Part shown: one piece after another, positions 23,714-33,271 of the stretch
Layout: every line of letters begins with the position of its first letter
How positions within the stretch are numbered: position 1 is the stretch's first letter
Assembly (NCBI GenBank): GCA_963825305.1
Contig: CAWGTA010000008.1
Coordinates: forward strand, 558,001 to 622,000
From: PSRJ01 sp963825305
Lineage (GTDB): Bacteria > Acidobacteriota > Terriglobia > Bryobacterales > Bryobacteraceae
DNA: 64,000 nucleotides
Reading direction: 5' to 3'
Notes under the pieces: generated by a model
Told to the model about the DNA's origin: nothing
Seen by the model: the letters and a program-made list of their open reading frames with translations, nothing else
The model's database searches: none
Translations under genes and position numbers: made by a program

Positions 23714-24091
23714 TGAGAGTTGGGACGGCCCTAACTAATTGAAGGCGGAACGATAAGCGGCAATATCGTTAGTGATTCGGCCGGCTTCTGTCCAGCCGAG
23801 CGCTCAAACCGACGCCGGCGCTCTCTCCGAGTGGCCGACCATCCGCTCGGAACCGAGCGCGGCACATCGACCAACAGGGATTGAGGACTTGGGGCCGGTT
23901 ATGTTATGTGGAGGAGCTTCACTGCCTAGCAGGCCACATTGGATTCTGTACCCGGGGCAGCCAAGGCGCCTACTGAATCAGACGCAGGACCTTGGGGCGC
24001 AGCTGTCCGACTGTCGGATGGCTGCCGCATAGTCTTGCCTGAACAGTTCATTGGTCGGGCGCACTGCCTCACCGCAGGTCGTCTCCGACGC
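23714..24091. other. Gene-free gap with a copy of the TATCGnTAG palindrome
   Basis: No supportable ORF. At 23764-23778 it holds TATCGTTAGTGATTC, one of four related palindromic sites in island intergenic regions. It lies between the ABC permease and the 3' end of the isocitrate lyase gene. Confidence 0.5.
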
Positions 24092-25573
24092 CTATCTCTC
24101 CCTGCAAATCAACTTACCCAACGCGGCATGATCCGGCGCCAAGAGCTCGGAGATCCGCTGGTGGTCGACATCGGCGACGATGATCTGGCCGACCTCGGTG
24201 TTGACCTCGCGGAAAATGCCGTGAGACTTCATCTTTGCTACCTGGTACAGGTTGTCCTCGTTAGGAGTTACGTAGTGCACCGAGTCGGCCTTGAAGCGGT
24301 GCACCAGGAAGAGGTGGACGAGGGTCATCAGGCGCTTCCTGCGCAGCGACTCCGCAAAGGTGTTCTGGTCGCGGATCGAGAGGATGCTGCGTTCACGCCG
24401 GTCGTGGATGGGCGCGAAGATCACGTTGGCGAGCTTCTCCTCTCCCTCGTCGTAGACTCCCAGCTCGAGTAATTCAGAGCCGGCGCGATGGGGGCGCAAC
24501 TGTACGCGGAGGCCGCCGGGGAGCTCGTTGTGCCGCGTCCACATCGCCAGCCACTCCTCCAGCAGCTTCTTGGGCACCTCGGTCTGTACCAGGTGCTGGT
24601 GTTGGGTTGAGCCCGTACCCATCGCCATAGTAGTCGCCGTGCGGCCCGACGTAGCTACCAGGGCCGCGTCCGCGCGCGGGCCGCCGACGAGGGTTTGGGG
24701 TGTGCGGTAGGGAGACTCGACCATGCGCAGTTCTCGCTGCAGACGGGCCAGGGCGAGCATGCCGTCCTGCTTCAGGGCGGTGCCGAACTCCTCAGCCGCG
24801 AGGCCGTCGATCTGATGTCCCCCGTAAGTGATGAAGTTGAAGACGAAGCCCAGCTTGCCGAGTTCTTCGGGGAAGCGCCGCATCTCCTCGTCGCTCATGC
24901 CGGTGGTGTCCCAACTGAATGACGGCGAGAGGTTGTAGGCGAGCATCTTGTCGGGGAATTCGGCGTGGATCGCTTCGGCGAACTGGCGGGCGTCGGCGAG
25001 GTCGGCGGTCTTGGTCTCCATCCAGAGCACGTCGGCGAAGGGTGCCGCCGCAAGCGACTTGGCAATGGCATACGGAATGCCGCCGCGCACCTGGTAGTAA
25101 CCTTCGGGCGTCTTGGCCGCCTCACAATCCCACTCCACGTCGGCGCCGAGCTCCCGTGCCTTCTGGCGGGCGGCATACAGTGATGCGCGCCCGGCGAAAC
25201 ACCGCCACTCGTCGACGTTCGTCTGGATCTGCTCACCTTCGCTCTTGCGGAATTCAATCACCTCGGCAACGGCCTCTCCGAAGGTCCGGAGGCGGGCCTC
25301 ATCCTCCCACGCCTCGAGGAACCGGGTGGCGATCCGGTCGAACATGGCGTCTATCGACGGCTCCTTGCCTTTCCGCCAGGAGTCCGCGGCTTCGGCGATC
25401 TGTGCCAAAATGCCGTGGCGTTCCAGCCAATCCCGGGCGACGGCGTGTTCTCCGGCCGGGACGGCATACAAGAGATGGCCGTTGAGCTCGAGCGCCTCAA
25501 GCGCCGCCGGCGTGTAGACCTCGGGGTATGTCTCAAGGACGCTGTTGCGGTACTCGAGCTTCCCGGTCATCAT
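24092..25573 (-). CDS. aceA: Isocitrate lyase (AceA2-like), apparently lacking the catalytic N-terminal part
   Basis: Isocitrate lyase splits isocitrate to succinate and glyoxylate in the glyoxylate shunt. The 493 residues match the middle and end of long, AceA2-type lyases: YYQVRGGIPYAIAKSLAAAPFADVLWMET, MLAYNLSPSFSWDTT, FNFITYGGHQIDGLAAEEF, GTGSTQHQHLVQTEVP and a C-terminal extension. The N-terminal region that should carry the KKCGH catalytic loop and the substrate-binding Ser/Asp residues is not in this frame, and I do not find it upstream. The product is probably inactive by itself, so this may be a pseudogene. ATG at 25571-25573; a second ATG follows directly. Confidence 0.7.
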   Translation of the reverse strand: MMTGKLEYRNSVLETYPEVYTPAALEALELNGHLLYAVPAGEHAVARDWLERHGILAQIAEAADSWRKGKEPSIDAMFDRIATRFLEAWEDEARLRTFGEAVAEVIEFRKSEGEQIQTNVDEWRCFAGRASLYAARQKARELGADVEWDCEAAKTPEGYYQVRGGIPYAIAKSLAAAPFADVLWMETKTADLADARQFAEAIHAEFPDKMLAYNLSPSFSWDTTGMSDEEMRRFPEELGKLGFVFNFITYGGHQIDGLAAEEFGTALKQDGMLALARLQRELRMVESPYRTPQTLVGGPRADAALVATSGRTATTMAMGTGSTQHQHLVQTEVPKKLLEEWLAMWTRHNELPGGLRVQLRPHRAGSELLELGVYDEGEEKLANVIFAPIHDRRERSILSIRDQNTFAESLRRKRLMTLVHLFLVHRFKADSVHYVTPNEDNLYQVAKMKSHGIFREVNTEVGQIIVADVDHQRISELLAPDHAALGKLICRER

Positions 25574-25990
25574 GCTTGTCGTACTCCAACCTTTATGCTA
25601 CCGAGGATTCCAGGAATAACAAGTCCGAAAATGAACCGGAGATTTTGCCATTCTTTGACACTGTGGAATATTTCAACGACTCCGATTCGCAAACACTGGA
25701 AAGACCGGCGGCGCGTACATAAGCTCGCGGAAATTCCTCGGCCCGACTGTTCTGTGCCACTCTCCGCCACTGGCGGCTATCGCTGGACCTGCCCCACTCC
25801 AAGGGACAGGCCGGAAGTGGGTGTCGCGATTCGGGGGCGAGTTACGCGCCACTCGGAAACAGCGGTGTTAACGGAAAATATCGGGAGCTAGCCAGGGATT
25901 TCCGACGTAAAGAAGCCCTTGACAACCGTCTGTCCGAGGCAGACAATTGCAAGCTTCGCATACGCGTTCGTAACCAGAACGGAGGCCCGT
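25574..25990. other. Intergenic region with a promoter-like site
   Basis: The left part is relatively A/T-rich and holds no convincing gene; I looked here for the missing aceA 5' region and did not find it. The right end carries the promoter described at 25919. Confidence 0.45.
25919..25947 (+). promoter_or_regulatory. Sigma-70-like promoter for the propeller gene
   Basis: TTGACA (25919-25924), a 17-base spacer and GACAAT (25942-25947). A start near 25954 would leave a ~37-base leader before the ATG at 25991. The inverted repeat GTCTG/CAGAC lies in the spacer and could be an operator. Confidence 0.45.
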
Positions 25991-27052
25991 ATGATCAAAC
26001 GCTTACTCACCGCGATTGCGGTGCTTTTCGCAGCCATCTTTGGCGCGCCCGGCGTCGGGCACGCGCAGGCGTTCAAGGTTGAAAAGTTCGATATCAAAGG
26101 CGAAGGCGGCACGGACTACGTCGCCGCCGAAGCCGCTACGGGGCGCGTGTTCGTTTCCCGTGCCACCCATATGATGGTGATCGAAGGCGCCACAGGCAAG
26201 GTGCTCGGCGACATTCCGAACACGCCTGGTGTGCACGGCGCGGGCATCGCCACCAAGGCTGGTCACGGCTTTACAACGAATGGCGGCGACGAGACGGTGA
26301 CTATGTTCGATTTGAAGACGCTGGCCGTGCTCAGACAGATCAAGGTCGGCCCGGGTCTCGACGGCATCATGTACGATGAGCCCGACGACAAGATCATTCT
26401 TACCAATCACAGCCGCCCGATCGGCACCCTGACCGCGCTCGATCCAAAGACCGGTGACATCGTCGCCACTGTCGAACTCGAGGACACGGCGCCCGAAGGC
26501 GCCGCGGCCGATGGCAAGGGACACATCTTCGTCAACAACGAAGGCAAGAACACGATCCAGGTGATCGACGTCAAAACGTGGAAGCCGACCGCGTCGTGGC
26601 CGGTCGCGCCGTGCGCAGGGCCGACGGGCATCGCGTATGACAAGGCGTCGGACCGCATTTTCTCAGGTTGCAACAATACATCTGTCGTCGTTGATCCGAA
26701 CACGGGCAAAATCGTGGCCACCATCAAGAACGGCACGCGGGTCGATGCCTTGGGATGGGATCCCTCTAAGAAACTGATTTACATTCCGAATGGGGGCGAG
26801 GGTAACGTCACTGTCGTCCATCAGGATTCGCCCGACAGCTACTCAGTGGTTGCGACCGTCGCCACGTTCGCCGGCGCGAAGACGATTGCTGTTGATCCAG
26901 CGACGCATAATGTGTATCTCTTCCAGCCCGAGCGCGGGCCGGCTCCGTCGCCACCCGCTGGCGCTCCGCCACCGGCGGCCGGACCGGGCGGCCGTGGACG
27001 CGGGCCACAGGGTCCGATCCTCGCTGCGTGGTTCATCGTCATCAAGCAGTAA
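25991..27052 (+). CDS. Exported YVTN-type beta-propeller protein
   Basis: 353 residues: signal peptide (LLTAIAVLFAAIFGAPGVGHA), then propeller blades with repeated strands such as VFVSRATHMMVIEGATGKVLGDI, VTMFDLKTLAVLRQIKVG, LTALDPKTGDIVATVEL and IQVIDVKTWKPTASW, and a Pro/Gly-rich tail (PPAGAPPPAAGPGGRGRG). The family resembles YncE and related surface or periplasmic propellers; no enzyme activity can be read. GGAGG lies six bases before the chosen ATG. A paralog with the same ending logic occurs at 46060. Confidence 0.8.
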   Translation: MIKRLLTAIAVLFAAIFGAPGVGHAQAFKVEKFDIKGEGGTDYVAAEAATGRVFVSRATHMMVIEGATGKVLGDIPNTPGVHGAGIATKAGHGFTTNGGDETVTMFDLKTLAVLRQIKVGPGLDGIMYDEPDDKIILTNHSRPIGTLTALDPKTGDIVATVELEDTAPEGAAADGKGHIFVNNEGKNTIQVIDVKTWKPTASWPVAPCAGPTGIAYDKASDRIFSGCNNTSVVVDPNTGKIVATIKNGTRVDALGWDPSKKLIYIPNGGEGNVTVVHQDSPDSYSVVATVATFAGAKTIAVDPATHNVYLFQPERGPAPSPPAGAPPPAAGPGGRGRGPQGPILAAWFIVIKQ

Positions 27053-27293
27053 CTACTCGGGCGCCTCGACGTAGAGTTCGCGCGACGGTCCGCTGCGCGC
27101 GCGATCGAGACGTGGCGTCGTGGGTCTCTAACTGCTGGACGCAGCCCGGCTGCAAGCCACCGTTATCAAGCAATATCGGTAAGCGGCATTGGAGAGGTAT
27201 GCCCCGTCAGCAAATCCGCGGTTTCGTCGTGAGAAGGGGGCCTAACACCACAAATCGGCAATTCCAAAAGCCAAGGGGGAACGGCGTGAAGAG

Positions 27294-29027
27294 TCACACT
27301 TGTCCGGCATCGTGAACGACTTTGCCGTTCACGATTGTCAGAACCGATCGGATCTTCTTAATATCGGCATCCGATACGCTGAAATAGTCGCGGTCCAGAA
27401 CAGCGAGGTCGGCCAGCTTGCCGGGCTCAATCGAGCCGAGCTTCTCCTCCATACGTAGAAACCAGATGTTGTTACGAGTGAATAGCCGGAGCGCCTCGGC
27501 GCGCGTGAGATGCTGGCCGGGGTTGACCTGGTCGCCAAATGAGTTGATGCCCGTAGTCGCGTAGTAGATGTGCAGCCACGGATTCAACGGTGCAATGTGG
27601 ACTCCATCCCCGTGGATGCCCACTTGAATTCCATGGTCGACAATCGTGCGGAAGGGTGGGCCCGCGACCACTTTCGGGTCCGACGAGGTGACCCAGCGGA
27701 AAGCTCCCATTTCCACGCCGCAGCCCAGCGCCTTCAGCCTGCTGAGCAGGTCCGCGTTGACTTCCGGCACGTGGTGGACGACCCATCGGAGCTTAGTGAT
27801 GTCATAGTCACGGTTGACGGTCTCATATTCCTCCACCACCTGCCGTAAACCCGCGAGGTTTTGCACAGCATTCTCATTCCGCCAGCCAGCCTGCGCCACC
27901 AGGCGCTGTGCTTCACGCCATACGGCGCCGCTCGCCAGTGGCGCCGCCCATTCGCCGATGGCACCGGTCCGCACCATATCGTCGCCAAAGAACGGAAACT
28001 GATTGCGGAGGCGTTCTTTTAACTCCGGTAGTTGAGGGTCGCTTTGATTCTGCAAAAAGTTCATCTGCAAGCGGACGATCGTCCGGCCTTCACGATGGAG
28101 CTCCAGCCACGGGTCGTACATCCGGTATTGGTCGAGGTTGGAGAGGATCTGGTTCGGGTGAAGGGGTCCCGGAGTCGGAAACAACACCTGATCCAGATGC
28201 GTGGTCAGCCCTACGCTTGCTGCGTATTGCATTGCGTCCATCGTGCTGCGCTTCCGGTCGGCAAACGACTGCATTCTGCGGAGGTGGTACAAGGCCGAAG
28301 CGGAAGGGCCGCCACCCGTGAAACCCGCTGCGGCAATTGCACCATTCGCAGCGACTTTCACTTGGACAACATCGGGATGCACTTTCGGCGCAGCATCGGC
28401 CGCATCGAAAAATTTCTTCCCCAAGCTATTGGTTGCGGCGGGACCGGTGAAGCGCTCGTATAACAAGACAGGCCGGTCGGGAACAGCCTGGTCCAATTCC
28501 GCCAGAGTCGGATGTCGATGTTCCGCCCACTGGTTGGGATGCCAGCCACCCATAGAGGTGATCCATGCGCCCTCCGGAACGCTTTTCCGCCGTGCGGCCA
28601 GCGCTTCCTGAACATCGCGGATGGAGGTCGTGTTCTCTAGGATCGTGTGATAACCAGGGCGGTTTCCGAGGCTCACAATATGGATATGCGGCTCGACCAA
28701 ACCCGGAACAACCGTACGGCCGTGTAGATCGATAACCCGAACGCCGGCGCCAGCTTTGGGAGGGCGTCCGCCCACCCGGATGAATCGGCCGTTTCGAATC
28801 GTCACCGTGTTGACCACGGTGTCGTTCGCATCGATCGTGTGAATTTTGCCGTTGACCAGCACGAGCGTGGTCTCTTCGCCAACATCTGCGGGAATCTGAC
28901 TGGATAGCACACTGGCTGCCGGTCCTGCTTCGAGCGCGGCACCGATTAGGGTCGATACCCCAGCGCTCGTGGCGAGGAATCGGCGGCGGGATGGTCGACT
29001 TCGGGGTTTGTCGGGTTTTTCAGTCAT
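27294..29027 (-). CDS. Tat-exported amidohydrolase (YtcJ-like, amidohydrolase 3 family)
   Basis: 577 residues: twin-arginine signal (SRRRFLATSAG), LVNGKIHTIDANDTVV, RVIDLHGRTVVPGLVEPHIHIV with the metal-binding H-x-H, then LRWVVHHVPEVNADLL, VGIHGDGVHIAPLNPW and EEKLGSIEPGKLADLAVLDRDYF with the usual closing NGKVVH. This is the metal-dependent amidohydrolase family that removes acyl groups from nitrogen in varied substrates; here it acts outside the cytoplasm. The usual carboxylated Lys cannot be assigned by eye. It is divergent from the TonB receptor. Confidence 0.85.
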   Translation of the reverse strand: MTEKPDKPRSRPSRRRFLATSAGVSTLIGAALEAGPAASVLSSQIPADVGEETTLVLVNGKIHTIDANDTVVNTVTIRNGRFIRVGGRPPKAGAGVRVIDLHGRTVVPGLVEPHIHIVSLGNRPGYHTILENTTSIRDVQEALAARRKSVPEGAWITSMGGWHPNQWAEHRHPTLAELDQAVPDRPVLLYERFTGPAATNSLGKKFFDAADAAPKVHPDVVQVKVAANGAIAAAGFTGGGPSASALYHLRRMQSFADRKRSTMDAMQYAASVGLTTHLDQVLFPTPGPLHPNQILSNLDQYRMYDPWLELHREGRTIVRLQMNFLQNQSDPQLPELKERLRNQFPFFGDDMVRTGAIGEWAAPLASGAVWREAQRLVAQAGWRNENAVQNLAGLRQVVEEYETVNRDYDITKLRWVVHHVPEVNADLLSRLKALGCGVEMGAFRWVTSSDPKVVAGPPFRTIVDHGIQVGIHGDGVHIAPLNPWLHIYYATTGINSFGDQVNPGQHLTRAEALRLFTRNNIWFLRMEEKLGSIEPGKLADLAVLDRDYFSVSDADIKKIRSVLTIVNGKVVHDAGQV

Positions 29028-29244
29028 GGGCGAGCAGAGTCGGATTATATCTTCACTGGGTACGTCGTGCTAGCGGTGCGGGAATTGCGGCGCCCTGTTA
29101 ATTTTTGATCGGGCTGCACCATGGACACGTTCTCCCTTCGGTGATATACTCCGGCCCAAGAGTTTCAAGGATGCGGGGTAGGCGGACGCGATGCCGTTCG
29201 CCGCGAGTAAAAGATAGGGTCCAAAAACCAGCCAGGAGGGGACT

Positions 29245-32200
29245 ATGACGTCCACGCAGGCACTCCGTTCGGTTTTCGTCACCATTCCTTTATTAATGGT
29301 GATCATCGTGTCTTCGCTCATGGGCCAGTCGGCCGGGACGGGCGCTCTTACTGGAACCGTTAGTGATCCCACGGGTTCGGTGGTTCCCAATGCATCGGTC
29401 ACGCTCACCAGCAACGATACCAACCAGGTGCGCGCGGTCATCACCGGCAGCGACGGCGGCTACAAGTTCGCTCTGTTGCCTCCGGGAAGCTATCGAGTTC
29501 GGTTTAGCGCGACGGGTTTTAAGACCGCTGAAGTCTCGGGCGTAACGGTGAATGTGACGGAGACGCCTGTTTTAGACCGCCAGCTCGAAGTCGGGGCGCA
29601 ATCCGATCAGGTCACCGTTGAGGCCTCGACCGAAACGCTGCAGACCGCAACCTCGACCCTGGGAAATACGGTTGGCACGAGAACCGTGACCGCGCTGCCG
29701 CTCAGCAGCCGTAACTATACCCAGATCCTCGCATTGTCGGCCGGGACTAATACCTCCGCCAACAATGCCACGGCTCTCGGCAAAGGCACTCAGAACATGA
29801 GCGTCAACGGCAACGACCCCGGCCAGAACAACTTCCAGATGGACGGCGTCAACATCACCAACTTCGCCAATAGCGGCAGCGCCAATGACGCTAGTCTCTA
29901 TGCCGGAGTCGGGATCCCCAACCCGGATTCAATCCAGGAGTTCAAAGTCCAAACCTCGACTTACGACGCGAGCTACGGCCGGAATCCCGGGGCGAACGTG
30001 AACGTGGTCACCAAGTCCGGTACGAACCAGTTTCACGGAACGGCATTCGAGTTTCTGCGGGACACGATTTTCAACGCGAATGACTTTTTCTACAATCGGA
30101 ACAATCCGGCTAGCGCCACCACCAAACAGATTCTGAATCAGAACCAGTTCGGCGGCGTTCTCGGCGGGCCGATTATCAAGAACAAACTCTTCATCTTCGG
30201 CAGCTACCAGGGGACGCGGCAAAAAAACGGGCTGGCGTCGCAGGGCGTAACCACGGCCCTGCTTCCCCCGATTCCGGCCGGTGACCGCTCCGCGCCTGGC
30301 TTCGCGGCCGCGCTTGGAGCCGCCAGTTGTCCCCAAAATCATCCTGGCGACAACAACTTCAAAACGCCGAGTGGCAGCCAGAACGTGTTGTGCGACGGAT
30401 CCAACATCAATCCGGTTGCGCTCAACATCTTGAACATCAAGCTTCCCAATGGGAACTACTACATCCCTGGGTCGGGCGTGGCGGGCTACAAGCAAGCCAC
30501 CTTCACCAGTCCCGCGATCTACAACGGGGACCAGGAACTGGTCAACTTCGATTACCTGATCAACGCGAAAAACACCCTGTCCGGACGCTGGTTCGATACC
30601 AACGATCCGCAGCAGGCGCCCCTGGGCGGTCAGCTTCCCGGGGCTCCCAGTATTCTCACTTTTAACAATGTGAACGCGGTTCTGAAGCTGACGACCGTCG
30701 TCACGAATACGATCGTGAATGAAGCACGCGTTTCGATGCAGCGGAATCTGGCGCAGACCAACGCTGCGGCGGTTCCCGGGGTCACCAATGCCCAGTTGGG
30801 GATCACGCCGAATGTCCCGGGTGTCACGTTGCCGCCGCCGTTCGGCATTTCGGCCAGTGGCTTTACCATCCTGGGCAGCATCAACAACGGCACCTACAGT
30901 GTGACCAACCAGACCCAGGTTGCCGATCAGGTCTCCTTTTCGCGCGGACGCCATACCATACGAGCCGGCTTCGAGTGGGAGCGGAACAGCTGGCCGATTG
31001 TCTGGTCGGGAACTCGCGGCAATTTCACGCTGGGGAGTTTTAACGACCTGCTGGTCGGCGGGCCGCAGAACACCGCGACAGGTCAGCCCGGCAACATCAA
31101 CCAGTGCCTGTTCTGCACACGCAGCGCTCCTCAGGGAATCATCCACGGGTTCAATGCCGCTGGCGGAAGCGCATTCTTCCAGGACGACTTCAAGGCTACA
31201 TCGCGCCTAACGCTGAACATCGGTGTTCGTTGGGAGTACAACGGAGCCCTCACCGATAAGTACGGCAACCTGACCCAGAGCTGGGTCAGCCGCATTCAGG
31301 CCGTGCCGCTTCCCCCGAGCGGACCGACCACTTCCGGTCCCGGAATCAGCCAGTGGGTCGTACCCAATAATTTCATCTCTCACTACGGCCATCCGCCAGA
31401 TGGCGTGCTGGTCAATTCGCGCGGCACGGCCCTCCGCGAGCGGGCACCGCTCAGCAATTTCGGCCCGCGCATCGGGTTCGCGTTTCAGGCCAACAGGAAG
31501 CTGGTGGTGCGCGGCGGAACGGGTATCTTTTACGACCGGGTGGGCGGCGACCGTATCGTCTATTCGGTCGAACAGGGCAATCCCTATTCCGCCACAATCG
31601 ACTTCAACTCGTTCAATAGCCTGAGTCTGGCCAGTCCGTTCCCGGCGACTCCAGTGCTCGGCACGTTCTCGTCCCGTTACGTCAATTTCTCGCCCTCGTG
31701 CATTGCGAACGATACGCTTCCGGGTTGCACCTCGAACCTGAACGTTCCGTTCCTCGATGAGGTCATCCATACGCCCCTCATCCGGCAGTACAACCTCGGA
31801 ATTCAGTATGAGTTCGCCGCAGGCTGGGTGCTGGAAGCCGGGTTCGTGGGATCGAGTTCCATCAACCTGATGGAGCAGTATCACAACAACAACACGGCAC
31901 ACTTGGCGAGCGCGACAAACCCGATCAACGGGGTCACTACCAACACCACGTTGAATGTGTTGTTGCGCGTACCATACCTCGGCTACCAGGCTGTCGGCGT
32001 CCGCGGAACGGCGTTTGACGCGTATGCCAACTACAACAGTTTGCAGGCCACCGTTCGGAAGCAGTTCTCCCACGGCTTCACGTTCCAGGGAGCCTACACC
32101 TGGAGCAAAGACATGACGGTCGAGTACAACGATGTTGCGAACAGCAACTACGCGGGCAATCTCGCCCAGCAGTACGGGCCGGCCACGTTCAGCCGTCCGC

Positions 32201-32886
32201 AGCGCTTCGTTGCCAATTACAGTTACGACCTGCCGTTCGGCACCCATACCGGCGTCAAGCAGAAACTGCTGCAGGGATGGAACATTTCTGGTGTTACCGT
32301 CGTCCAGGGCGGATCTCCCATCACGATCGCCGATCAAACGGCCGGTACGCTGTTCGGCACCAACGGTACAAGCCAGGCTGGGTTTGGCCGCGCTCAAATC
32401 GCTCCCGGCGCGACGTATTCCACCATTACGACCCCGGGTGGCGTCGAAACCCGCTTAGGCGGCGCGAGCGGTGGCCCGGGCTGGTTCAACAAGGCCGCGT
32501 TCATCGCCCCGCCGGCGATGTCTCCGACCGGCACGGTCTATTACTCCGCACCAGGTTCTACTGGACAGGCACAGTGCGCTGCGGCAAATCCAGGAATCAC
32601 GTGCGGCACGTTGTTCGGCAATGCCGGAACCGGCATCATCACAGGACCCGGCCAGTTTAACTTCGATATCTCGCTCCTGAAGACGACCAAGGTCTTCGAG
32701 AATCAGACGATCCAGTTCCGAGCCGAATTTTTCAACGCCTTCAACCATCCGCAGTTCACCAACCCGAACTACGGCCAGGGCGCGATCTACGCACTCCCCA
32801 ACTTCGCGGCCGGCAACTTCGGACAGATCACTTCGACCAGCGTGAACCCCCGCGTGATTCAGTTGGCGTTGAAGTATAGCTTCTAG
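29245..32886 (+). CDS. TonB-dependent receptor of the Oar type with carboxypeptidase-regulatory domain
   Basis: 1213 residues: signal peptide, an N-terminal carboxypeptidase-regulatory-like domain (about 30-115: LTGTVSDPTGSVVPNASVTLT ... GSYRVRFSATGFKT), a plug with NMSVNGNDPGQNNFQMDGVNIT, the barrel onset SYGRNPGANVNVVTKSGTNQFHG, and a C-terminal barrel ending in LALKYSF with the aromatic last residue expected of outer-membrane proteins. These acidobacterial receptors are thought to import glycans or peptides; the substrate is unknown. AGGAGGGG precedes the ATG. It is followed by a 385-base gap, so it is likely monocistronic. Confidence 0.93.
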   Translation: MTSTQALRSVFVTIPLLMVIIVSSLMGQSAGTGALTGTVSDPTGSVVPNASVTLTSNDTNQVRAVITGSDGGYKFALLPPGSYRVRFSATGFKTAEVSGVTVNVTETPVLDRQLEVGAQSDQVTVEASTETLQTATSTLGNTVGTRTVTALPLSSRNYTQILALSAGTNTSANNATALGKGTQNMSVNGNDPGQNNFQMDGVNITNFANSGSANDASLYAGVGIPNPDSIQEFKVQTSTYDASYGRNPGANVNVVTKSGTNQFHGTAFEFLRDTIFNANDFFYNRNNPASATTKQILNQNQFGGVLGGPIIKNKLFIFGSYQGTRQKNGLASQGVTTALLPPIPAGDRSAPGFAAALGAASCPQNHPGDNNFKTPSGSQNVLCDGSNINPVALNILNIKLPNGNYYIPGSGVAGYKQATFTSPAIYNGDQELVNFDYLINAKNTLSGRWFDTNDPQQAPLGGQLPGAPSILTFNNVNAVLKLTTVVTNTIVNEARVSMQRNLAQTNAAAVPGVTNAQLGITPNVPGVTLPPPFGISASGFTILGSINNGTYSVTNQTQVADQVSFSRGRHTIRAGFEWERNSWPIVWSGTRGNFTLGSFNDLLVGGPQNTATGQPGNINQCLFCTRSAPQGIIHGFNAAGGSAFFQDDFKATSRLTLNIGVRWEYNGALTDKYGNLTQSWVSRIQAVPLPPSGPTTSGPGISQWVVPNNFISHYGHPPDGVLVNSRGTALRERAPLSNFGPRIGFAFQANRKLVVRGGTGIFYDRVGGDRIVYSVEQGNPYSATIDFNSFNSLSLASPFPATPVLGTFSSRYVNFSPSCIANDTLPGCTSNLNVPFLDEVIHTPLIRQYNLGIQYEFAAGWVLEAGFVGSSSINLMEQYHNNNTAHLASATNPINGVTTNTTLNVLLRVPYLGYQAVGVRGTAFDAYANYNSLQATVRKQFSHGFTFQGAYTWSKDMTVEYNDVANSNYAGNLAQQYGPATFSRPQRFVANYSYDLPFGTHTGVKQKLLQGWNISGVTVVQGGSPITIADQTAGTLFGTNGTSQAGFGRAQIAPGATYSTITTPGGVETRLGGASGGPGWFNKAAFIAPPAMSPTGTVYYSAPGSTGQAQCAAANPGITCGTLFGNAGTGIITGPGQFNFDISLLKTTKVFENQTIQFRAEFFNAFNHPQFTNPNYGQGAIYALPNFAAGNFGQITSTSVNPRVIQLALKYSF

Positions 32887-33271
32887 TTCGTAACCGGAGT
32901 GGATTCCCGACTCAGGCAGGCTCCGATTCGTCTCAAACGTGACAGTGAGGGCCAGCCAAGGCGGCTACAGTGCTGCCGGTACTCACGGCTGTCATATGGG
33001 TTGCTTTGGGGGCGTAACTCGGAAAGAGTCCATTTGGCCGTCTAGCCGCCAAACCGTAGAATGAGCAATCCTGGCGGGCGGAAACGGCTACCGTTCCAGT
33101 GGGCGTTAAGGGCTAATATCGGTAGCTATTCTGCGGGGCAACTCTGAACTTGCCCGCGCAGTTTCTAACTTCCGGGTTGCCGACCATCGGGACGGAATCC
33201 GATCCGACGCCGTTTCGGGACCTCGGTCCGGAAATCCGACGTGCAGCCAAGTGATTCGGACCAGGTTGAAT
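32887..33271. other. Gene-free gap with a copy of the TATCGnTAG palindrome
   Basis: Between the TonB receptor and the 3' end of the kinase. No ORF is supportable. At 33117-33131 it has TATCGGTAGCTATTC, the same palindromic family as 23764, 36074 and 40776. Confidence 0.5.

Noticed and set aside
29929..31146. 405-codon frame on the minus strand within the TonB receptor
   Set aside because: Codon composition mirrors the receptor frame; no conserved motif or start signal.
32887..33271. Terminator after the TonB receptor
   Set aside because: No strong hairpin with T-run found in the first bases after the stop.
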